From the NCBI GenBank assembly GCA_035577545.1, contig DATLVI010000046.1:1-64000 (forward strand): a stretch of DNA of 64,000 bases, in the 5' to 3' direction. This document shows positions 57,950 to 64,000 of the stretch, in pieces. Source of the DNA: Verrucomicrobiia bacterium. Its GTDB lineage: Bacteria; Verrucomicrobiota; Verrucomicrobiia; Palsa-1439. The position numbers and the translations under genes are program-made. Position 1 is the stretch's first letter; the number at the start of each line of letters is the position of its first letter. A model generated the notes under the pieces. The model had not been told where the DNA came from and searched no databases. It saw only the letters and a list, made by a program, of their open reading frames with translations.

Positions 57950-58681
57950 GTGCTCGTCCGCCTGCAAAAGTATCTTGCGGAAGCGGGCATTGCCTCGCGG
58001 CGTCGTTGCGAGCAGCTCATCGAAGCTGGCCAGGTTTCGGTCAATGGCCGACCGAGCCGCGTCCTCGGCACCAAGATTGATCCCGCGCGCGATTCCGTGA
58101 CCGTGGACGGCAAGCCGGTCGTGCTCGAGCGCAAGGTTTATATTGCGCTGCACAAGCCCGTCGGTTGCGTGTGCACCAACGCCGATACTCATGGGCGCAA
58201 GCGGGCGGTCGATTTGCTGCCGGGGTCGCTGCCGCGGCTCTACACCGTCGGACGGCTTGACAAGGATTCCGAGGGTCTGTTGTTCCTGACCAACGACGGC
58301 ACTTTTAGCTTGCGGCTCACGCACCCCCGTTACAAGATGAGCAAGACCTATTTCGTGGAGGTCGAGGGGGAATTGAAGAAGGCTGAGATCGCACGCCTGC
58401 TGAGGGGGGTTCGTAGTGACGGCGAGTTGTTGCGCGCCGAAAAAATCTTCCAGGTGCGGGCGCAAGTTCATGGTACGGAACTGCGGCTGATTCTCAGTGA
58501 AGGAAAGAAACGACAAATTCGCAGGATGATGGCAGCGGTTGGGCATCCCGTGACGCGCCTCGTGCGGCTGGCGGTCGGCCCGATTGAGTTGGGGAATCTG
58601 GCAACATCACAATGGAGGCATCTTACTCATGAAGAAGTGGACAAACTTACACAATTTTCGCCGGCAGATCTTCGTCCTTAG
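57950..58681 (+). CDS. RluB/RsuA-family pseudouridine synthase
   Basis: Makes pseudouridine in rRNA. The 243-residue protein begins with an S4 RNA-binding domain: R-L-Q-K-Y-L-A-E-A-G-I-A-S-R-R-R-C-E at about 4-21 and G-Q-V-S-V-N-G. The catalytic aspartate is in V-G-R-L-D-K-D-S-E-G-L-L near 100-111, preceded by L-H-K-P-V-G and followed by L-T-H-P-R-Y-K-M-S-K-T-Y. The K-K-R-Q-I-R-R-M motif ends the core. Start at GTG 57950. RluB (23S) is more likely than RsuA by domain length, but specificity is not provable here. Confidence 0.92.
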   Translation: MLVRLQKYLAEAGIASRRRCEQLIEAGQVSVNGRPSRVLGTKIDPARDSVTVDGKPVVLERKVYIALHKPVGCVCTNADTHGRKRAVDLLPGSLPRLYTVGRLDKDSEGLLFLTNDGTFSLRLTHPRYKMSKTYFVEVEGELKKAEIARLLRGVRSDGELLRAEKIFQVRAQVHGTELRLILSEGKKRQIRRMMAAVGHPVTRLVRLAVGPIELGNLATSQWRHLTHEEVDKLTQFSPADLRP

Positions 58682-59534
58682 CGCGCTTGCCGTCGCGGCG
58701 TCTTGGATCGTGTCCGCCACTCGCGCCGATTCCGGTGGAGCCGTTCCGGCCGTCGCTGCCCCGGTATCCGAAACAGGCCGCGGCACAATCAAGGGCCAGC
58801 ACAGCAACGTTCGCTCACGCCCGAGCCTGAGCGCGGAGGTCGTCACCCAGCTTCACAAAGGCGAGACCGTGGACGTGCTCGACCACAAGACAGTGACCGA
58901 GCGGGAAAAGTCGGTGGATTGGTTGCGGATCGCCTTGCCCGCGGCGGCGAAATGCTACGTCAGCGCCAAGCATCTCACCGGCGGAGCCGCCAACGTCGAG
59001 AACCTGAATGTGCGGTGCGGTCCCGGCTCGAATTACCGCGACGTCGGAAAGCTGTCGAAAGGCACGAAGGTCGAGGTGGTGGAGAAAAAGGGCGAGTGGG
59101 TGCAAATCCGGCCGACGCCAGAGTGCAGCGGTTGGATTGCGGCCGAGCTGGTAGATGTTGAAGCCGCTCCGCGCGCGGCCGCGCCACCCGCCAGCACGTC
59201 GGAGGTCGTAACGCCGCCAGTTGCCGCGTCGCCAATACCGGCGCCGGCGGCGCCAGCCGTCAGTGTTGTGAATGCCGACCCGGACATTCTGGTCACCTAC
59301 GTGGTAAAGGACGGATATTTGGCCGCGGTGAATGAGCCGAATGCGCCGGCGACTTTCGAATTGCGCACGACCGAGGCGGACCGCCTCAGCTTTCGCATCG
59401 CGTATCTGGAGACTTCCGAGACGAATTTGAAGAGGTTCGAGGGCAAACACGTTCGCGTGGTCGGGACCCAACGCTGGCGCAAAGGCGAGCGGTACCCGGT
59501 CATCGCCATCGAGCGTATCGACATGGTTTGGTAA
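58629..59534 (+). CDS. secreted protein with two bacterial SH3 domains
   Basis: From ATG 58629 (GGAGG 10 bases upstream) it has 301 residues and overlaps the end of the upstream gene by 53 bases. A signal peptide spans about 1-34. SH3b domain 1 (about 48-100) has N-V-R-S-R-P-S-L-S-A-E-V-V-T-Q-L-H-K-G; domain 2 (about 115-170) has L-N-V-R-C-G-P-G-S-N-Y-R-D-V-G-K-L. An Ala/Pro-rich linker and a final beta-rich region of about 80 residues follow (V-V-G-T-Q-R-W-R-K-G-E-R-Y-P-V). SH3b domains commonly bind cell-wall peptides. Confidence 0.88.
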   Translation: MKKWTNLHNFRRQIFVLSALAVAASWIVSATRADSGGAVPAVAAPVSETGRGTIKGQHSNVRSRPSLSAEVVTQLHKGETVDVLDHKTVTEREKSVDWLRIALPAAAKCYVSAKHLTGGAANVENLNVRCGPGSNYRDVGKLSKGTKVEVVEKKGEWVQIRPTPECSGWIAAELVDVEAAPRAAAPPASTSEVVTPPVAASPIPAPAAPAVSVVNADPDILVTYVVKDGYLAAVNEPNAPATFELRTTEADRLSFRIAYLETSETNLKRFEGKHVRVVGTQRWRKGERYPVIAIERIDMVW

Positions 59535-59543
59535 TCGTGTGTG

Positions 59544-60437
59544 ATGTCTGGGAAACTCATCGACGGCAAAGCCATCGCCGAGCAGATCAATGCCGAGACT
59601 ATCGCTGAGATCGCGCGCCTGAAGGATCAGTATCGGCTGACTCCGGGTCTTGCCGTGGTCCTTGTCGGTGAAGATCCTGGCAGCGCCACATATGTTTCGA
59701 TGAAGGACAAGATGTGCACCCGCCTCGGGCTGCACTCCGAGCGCGTCAATCTACCAGCGTCCACAAGTGAAGGCGAGTTGCTCGCCATCCTCAACGACCT
59801 GAACTTCAAGCGTGAAGTCCATGGGATTCTTGTTCAATCACCCTTGCCACCGCAAATCTCGGCGACGACCATTTTCGCGGCGATCGATCCCAGTAAGGAT
59901 GTCGATGGCTTTCACCCGCTGAACATCGGCAAACTTGCGCTGGGCGATCCGACCGGTTTCATCCCCTGCACGCCCGCGGGTGTTCATGAACTCCTCGTTC
60001 GCAGCGGAGTGAAGATTGACGGCGCGCACGTTGCGGTGCTTGGTCGCAGCCGCATCGTCGGCCGTCCGCTGTCCCTGATTCTCTCGCAGAAGACCTCGAA
60101 CGCCAATGCCACGGTCACGGTGTGTCACTCGCGGAGCCGGAACCTTGCGGAGATCTGCCGGTCGGCTGATATTTTGATTGCGGCAATTGGTGCGCCACAC
60201 TTTGTAAACGCCGACATGGTGCGCGATGGCGCCGTCGTCATCGACGTGGGTGTCAACCGAGTCGAGGACAAAGCGGTCGAAAAAGGTTACCGCATTGTGG
60301 GGGACGTGGCCTTCGACGCAGTCGCGCCGAAAGCATCGCTGATCACGCCCGTGCCCGGCGGCGTTGGTCCGATGACCATCGCCATGCTCATGCACAACAC
60401 TGTCCGTGCGGCCAGGATGAGGCACGGGGCCGGGTGA
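59544..60437 (+). CDS. folD: bifunctional methylenetetrahydrofolate dehydrogenase/cyclohydrolase
   Basis: FolD interconverts methylene- and formyl-tetrahydrofolate, feeding the thyA/folA cycle seen at 30183-31504. The 297-residue length is typical. Landmarks: the catalytic-lysine segment [12 protein letters not shown] near 48-59, [28 protein letters not shown], and G-R-S-R-I-V-G-R-P. The C-terminal [10 protein letters not shown] is the family signature. The start is ATG 59544; GTG 59541 is also possible. The stop overlaps the next gene by GTGA. Confidence 0.96.
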   Translation: MSGKLIDGKAIAEQINAETIAEIARLKDQYRLTPGLAVVLVGEDPGSATYVSMKDKMCTRLGLHSERVNLPASTSEGELLAILNDLNFKREVHGILVQSPLPPQISATTIFAAIDPSKDVDGFHPLNIGKLALGDPTGFIPCTPAGVHELLVRSGVKIDGAHVAVLGRSRIVGRPLSLILSQKTSNANATVTVCHSRSRNLAEICRSADILIAAIGAPHFVNADMVRDGAVVIDVGVNRVEDKAVEKGYRIVGDVAFDAVAPKASLITPVPGGVGPMTIAMLMHNTVRAARMRHGAG

Positions 60438-61375
60438 GAAAACCCGGTACGCTGTTGCTCGTGGCGTCCCTCCTTCTTGGTTGCAGCACTGAAAAACTGC
60501 CGCCCTTTCAATCAGTGTCACCATCGGCGCTGCCCGAGACATTGCTCCCCGAGCCAACGGAACTTCAGAGCAATCAACTGGCGCGTCTCGATACGCAGTT
60601 GCGGGGTCCCATTGACCATCTCAATCTCTCGTGGGTGGCGGACATGGGAATCGTGGCGGTTCCAGCCTGCCTGCGAGAAGCGGGTGACAACACCTTATCC
60701 GTCGACGCGCGGGATTTGATCTTGATCGTGCTGGGAAACGCGTTAAAGAAGGCCGGGTTTCGCGAGCATCCCGGCGCGAGGAACGATCTTGTAGTTCCAG
60801 TCCTGCTCCAGGAGCTGGATGACAAGGAGCCACGTGTGCAGCGCTCGGCAGCCTTCGCCGCGCGGTTTGTGGACGATGCGCGACTGGTTCCGCCGCTGCA
60901 TCTGTTGCTGGGCGCGCCGGATATCGTGCAGGAACAGGCTGTGCTGGCGCTTGGTACGAGTGGACGCGAGACGGAGGTGTTGCCGATCGCAAAACTGTTT
61001 TTTGGGACGTCGAGTGGCAAGTTCCGCTATTCGTGTTTGTACTCGCTGGCGACGATGTGCTTGCGGCACGACGTGGATGTTGCGTCGGTGCTGCAACAGA
61101 ATGCCGGCAGTTTCGGCGAGAAGAACCTCCCAAATGTGGAGAGTGTCCAGGGAAGATTTGTCGAATTCAAGGCCATCACGGCGCTCGTCAGGGAACTATC
61201 GTCGAGCGCGGCGGCCCAGCGGCGTGAGGCGGACGAGAGGTTGCGCAAACTCACCGGCAAACAGGTCGCGTTTGATCCCACGGGCGACGAAACGGCGCGA
61301 GCGCGTGGGATCGAAGAATGGCAGAACTATCTCCTGAATTATTACTGGCTGGTTCCACCACCTTCCAAATCTTGA
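60434..61375 (+). CDS. HEAT-repeat lipoprotein
   Basis: A 313-residue protein with a lipobox: a hydrophobic run [10 protein letters not shown] followed by the cysteine (C17) and S-T-E. After a Pro/Glu-rich spacer, the chain is all-helical, with HEAT-type repeats at about 85-200 ([20 protein letters not shown]). A second helical region runs to 290. Probably a periplasm-facing lipoprotein binding other proteins. GTG start overlaps the folD stop. Confidence 0.85.
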   Translation: MRKPGTLLLVASLLLGCSTEKLPPFQSVSPSALPETLLPEPTELQSNQLARLDTQLRGPIDHLNLSWVADMGIVAVPACLREAGDNTLSVDARDLILIVLGNALKKAGFREHPGARNDLVVPVLLQELDDKEPRVQRSAAFAARFVDDARLVPPLHLLLGAPDIVQEQAVLALGTSGRETEVLPIAKLFFGTSSGKFRYSCLYSLATMCLRHDVDVASVLQQNAGSFGEKNLPNVESVQGRFVEFKAITALVRELSSSAAAQRREADERLRKLTGKQVAFDPTGDETARARGIEEWQNYLLNYYWLVPPPSKS

Positions 61376-62643
61376 AATCAAACACCGAAACTCAGGATCG
61401 GAAACGGCGTGCGTGCCTGCTGCAAACGCTGGCGCTGGGCCTTGCGCTGTTCGGCATCCTGCATATCGCTCGTGACTTGCCAGCGCGCGCCAAAGGGAAC
61501 GATTTCGCGCACTACTATATCTCCAGCCGCTTGCTGCTGACCGGCGCTGATCTCTACTCCACGCCGTTACAACCAGAGTACGAGCGGTTGGGATTCCGCT
61601 ACACACATCCGATCCCGACTGCTACAAATCCGCCACTGCTTGTTGCCATCTTCGCACCCCTTGCACTGCTCCCGCCAATCGCGGCATTCTGGATCTGGGT
61701 AATGTTGGAAATATTCAGTCTGTGCTGGATCTTGATGCTTACCTGGCGCCTGTCAGCCGATCGGCTATCGCTCCCGGCGCGGTGGCTGGTGTGCGCGGCC
61801 ATGATTGCTTCGGCACCGGTCTATTGGCATTTCTTCTTTTCGCAGTGCCAGTTGCCGATCGCTGCGATAATCCTCCTGGCGTACTGGTGTCTGCGGAATG
61901 GCCGGCCGGTAAGCGCCTGTGTAGCCGCAACAACAACGGTGTGGTTCAAGCTGTTTCCGGTGGTGCTGCTTCCGTGGTTCCTGTGGCGCTCCTCGCGAGA
62001 GTGGAAGACTCGCTGGAAATGCGCGGGCGCGGTTCTGGCGTGGAGCGCGGCATTGGTCCTGGCCAGTGGCTTGGGGAACTGGCAGCAGTTCTGGACGCGC
62101 GGAATGAAAGTGGTGGACGACTGGATCACGTGGCAGCGTCACTTCAATTTTACCGTGCCGTCTTTCGTGAAGAACGCCGCGTGGTCTCTCCATAGTTTCG
62201 ATCCACAATGGAGCGCTTTGCACGCATGGGCCAACATCGGCGCCATCATCGGGTTGGCACTCGTCATCCTCGCGTACGGCATTTGCTGGAAGAACGAGCG
62301 GCGTGAGGTGGGCGTGGATCTTGAGTCCGAGTTCTGTTTAATGACCGTGGTAATGCTTGCCGGAATTTCCGAGGCGTGGGGTCATTATTATGTGCTGCTG
62401 ATTTTTCCGGCTGCAATGGCCGTGGCGCGCGTGGGGCGAAGTCCAACTCCCGGCCAGGTCGTGACACTCGGGCTTGCACTCGTGATGCTGAACTTGATGG
62501 GTGACTGGCGAAGTCCGTGGCTGGAGTTTGCGGTCAGTTATATTCCACTGTATGGATTGCTGCTACTCGGCACGCTCTTTGCCTACCAGGTTTGTTCCGA
62601 CGCCGTTGTGACTGCCCCGCCGCGTTTTGCCGCCGGCAGGTAG
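61318..62643 (+). CDS. GT87/DUF2029-like integral membrane glycosyltransferase
   Basis: A 441-residue protein with about ten membrane segments. The first extracytoplasmic loop has D-F-A-H-Y-Y-I-S-S-R-L-L-L-T-G-A-D-L-Y, the conserved acidic loop of the GT-C-type GT87 family. The later T-N-P-P-L-L-V-A-I-F-A-P, Q-C-Q-L-P-I-A-A-I and W-F-K-L-F-P-V-V-L-L-P-W segments are also typical. Members use polyprenyl-linked mannose or related donors. A TTG at 61372 overlapping the upstream stop (TTGA) would remove 18 residues, which avoids the 58-base overlap with the previous gene; I list the longer form. Its 3' end overlaps the glucan phosphorylase gene convergently by 61 bases. Confidence 0.85.
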   Translation: MAELSPELLLAGSTTFQILKSNTETQDRKRRACLLQTLALGLALFGILHIARDLPARAKGNDFAHYYISSRLLLTGADLYSTPLQPEYERLGFRYTHPIPTATNPPLLVAIFAPLALLPPIAAFWIWVMLEIFSLCWILMLTWRLSADRLSLPARWLVCAAMIASAPVYWHFFFSQCQLPIAAIILLAYWCLRNGRPVSACVAATTTVWFKLFPVVLLPWFLWRSSREWKTRWKCAGAVLAWSAALVLASGLGNWQQFWTRGMKVVDDWITWQRHFNFTVPSFVKNAAWSLHSFDPQWSALHAWANIGAIIGLALVILAYGICWKNERREVGVDLESEFCLMTVVMLAGISEAWGHYYVLLIFPAAMAVARVGRSPTPGQVVTLGLALVMLNLMGDWRSPWLEFAVSYIPLYGLLLLGTLFAYQVCSDAVVTAPPRFAAGR

Positions 62644-64000
62644 GCTTGCTCCGTGTAATCGCGCACCATCCGCGCGGTCGAAAACCGCGGGGTGACAGCA
62701 GCAATCGAAGCCTTCATCATCTTGATCCACTCGACCGGCAGATCGTTCGCGTCACGCTCATAGAACAATGGGACGATCTTTTCCTCAAGGATATCGTAGA
62801 ACGACTCACTGTCCTCGTGGTCCTGTGCGTCTGCGTTTGGATTCTCCTCCGCCTTGCCGATGGTCCAACCCGCGTCGGGATTCTGCACTTCACACCACCA
62901 ACCATCCGCGATGGAAAAGTTGATGCCGCCATTGACCGGGGCTTTCATGCCACTGGTGCCGCTCGCCTCGTGGGGACGGCGGGGGTTGTTGAGCCAAACC
63001 TCGACGCCCTGCACGAGCATGCGCGCGACCCGCATGTTGTAGTTCTCGATGAAGACGATGTGGCCGTGTAAATCCGTGTTTCTCGAAATGTCGAAAATCC
63101 GGCGGATCAATTCCTGGCCCGGTTTGTCTGCCGGATGCGCCTTGCCGGCGAAAATGATCTGGACCGGGCGCTCGGGGTTCTTGAGGATCGCGCGCAGCCG
63201 ATCGAAATCGCGGAGCAACAAATCCGCGCGCTTGTAGGTGGCGAACCGACGGGCAAAACCAATCGTCAGCGCTTGCGGGTCGAGCAACTCCTCGACACTG
63301 CGCAGGTCGTCGGGCGAAGCGCCGTGTCGGGCCAGGTGGGCGCGTTCGCGAGCGCGCGTGAAGCGGATCAAGCTTTCCTTCTGCAGGTTGTGGACTTCCC
63401 ACAACTCCTTGTCGGGAATGTTGGCGACGCCGCGCTTCCAGAAAAGCTCGTCCATGAGATTCTCGCGCCAGGCCGGGGTGAGATACTTGTCGTAAAGCTC
63501 CGCCATCTGGTAGCCCATCCATGTGAACGTGTGAATGCCGTTCGTGATGGCCTGGATTCGATTCTCGCCGGACTTCAAATCCTTGAAGATGTGCCGCCAC
63601 ATGTCGTTGCTGACCTGGCCGTGAAGCTGGCTGACCCCGTTGCAAAAAGTCGAGAGATGCAGTGCGAGAATGGTCAGGCTGAATGGCTGCTGACTTTGAC
63701 CGGGACTCGGAAGGCCAAGGTCGATGAGTTGATCCAGCGTGACGCCGACTTCCTTGCAGTACTTCTTGTAGTATTTGCGGATCAGCCCCGTGTCGAACGC
63801 TTCGTTACCGGCCGGCACCGGTGTGTGGGTCGTAAAGACGGCATTCTTCGCGACCTGCTTGCAGGCATCGGCGAAGTTCATCCCGCCCTTGACGCAATTG
63901 CGGACCCGTTCCAGCCCGAGGAATGCGCTGTGCCCTTCGTTCATATGCCAGCAAGCCGGCTCGATACCGAGCACCTGCAGTGCGCGCACGCCGCCGACGC
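62583..64000 (-). CDS. glgP: alpha-glucan phosphorylase, C-terminal part
   Basis: The gene enters from the right edge; 472 residues are visible, with no start. It belongs to the GT35 family, close to the TIGR02094-type phosphorylases (often about 850 residues). Landmarks: H-M-N-E-G-H-S-A-F, T-T-H-T-P-V-P-A-G-N-E-A-F, I-T-N-G-I-H, W, then F-A-R-R-F-A-T-Y-K-R-A, and N-N-P-R-R-P-H-E-A-S-G-T-S-G-M-K-A-P-V-N-G-G, whose lysine should carry pyridoxal phosphate. Ends in an Ala/Thr-rich tail. It releases glucose-1-phosphate from glycogen or similar glucan. The N-terminal half lies outside the window. Confidence 0.93.
   Translation of the reverse strand, partial: VGGVRALQVLGIEPACWHMNEGHSAFLGLERVRNCVKGGMNFADACKQVAKNAVFTTHTPVPAGNEAFDTGLIRKYYKKYCKEVGVTLDQLIDLGLPSPGQSQQPFSLTILALHLSTFCNGVSQLHGQVSNDMWRHIFKDLKSGENRIQAITNGIHTFTWMGYQMAELYDKYLTPAWRENLMDELFWKRGVANIPDKELWEVHNLQKESLIRFTRARERAHLARHGASPDDLRSVEELLDPQALTIGFARRFATYKRADLLLRDFDRLRAILKNPERPVQIIFAGKAHPADKPGQELIRRIFDISRNTDLHGHIVFIENYNMRVARMLVQGVEVWLNNPRRPHEASGTSGMKAPVNGGINFSIADGWWCEVQNPDAGWTIGKAEENPNADAQDHEDSESFYDILEEKIVPLFYERDANDLPVEWIKMMKASIAAVTPRFSTARMVRDYTEQAYLPAAKRGGAVTTASEQTW

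Overview
The window is a GC-rich stretch of bacterial chromosome, densely coding on both strands. It most likely belongs to Verrucomicrobiota or a close relative in the PVC superphylum. The strongest marker is a 50-residue basic protein at 57783-57935 of the type shared by Chlamydiae and Verrucomicrobia. Supporting traits are the pseudopilin-head proteins with a GDGHV or NDGHV signature (2389-3701, 47219-47842), membrane families often seen in this phylum, and heptad and palindromic intergenic repeats. No rRNA, tRNA or CRISPR array was seen. Everything here is read by eye from sequence, and no database search was run.

Layout. 1-4750 (minus strand): Obg GTPase, small membrane proteins, two tandem DUF4190/pseudopilin-head paralogues and a MidA/NDUFAF7-like methyltransferase. 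4829-4846: a perfect CRP-type palindrome in the gap between that gene and the nuo operon. 4888-19117 (plus): a complete complex I operon, nuoA-B-C-D-EF-G-H-I-J-K-L-orf-M-N, with nuoE and nuoF fused and one unrelated membrane ORF between nuoL and nuoM. 19127-22774: a VOC protein, an S23-type four-helix-bundle gene bracketed by inverted heptad repeats, fumC, a GIY-YIG nuclease and an IscA/ErpA-type protein. 23034-35864: mainly housekeeping genes (peptide deformylase, thioesterase, AMMECR1, DUF72, argA, thyA-folA, a sugar transferase, glpD with a glycerophosphodiesterase, a lone RelE-like protein).

35893-44296 (minus) holds the most unusual object: one uninterrupted 2474-codon reading frame. It joins an ETF:quinone oxidoreductase (FAD domain plus [4Fe-4S] domain), an orphan acyl-CoA dehydrogenase C-terminal domain, a full acyl-CoA dehydrogenase, EtfB and EtfA. 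If it is made as one protein, the whole path from acyl-CoA through ETF to quinone sits in a single membrane-associated chain. A DUF7544-like membrane protein gene follows after 4 bases.

44405-54230 is a looser region of small stress or accessory proteins (DUF4139, HAD, SnoaL-like, DUF1059, PhnB-like VOC, SRPBCC, pirin, a secreted beta-helix). 54678-62643 is a tightly packed plus-strand run: HAD phosphatase, CutA1-TM-HEAT-thioredoxin-TPR fusion, TPR protein, small basic protein, RluB-type pseudouridine synthase, SH3 protein, FolD, HEAT lipoprotein and a GT87-like transferase. It converges on a partial glucan phosphorylase that leaves the window.

Functionally the window feeds the quinone pool by three routes: NADH through complex I, acyl-CoA through the ETF fusion, and glycerol-3-phosphate through GlpD. 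FumC supplies the TCA cycle. thyA, folA and folD form a folate/thymidylate set split over two loci.
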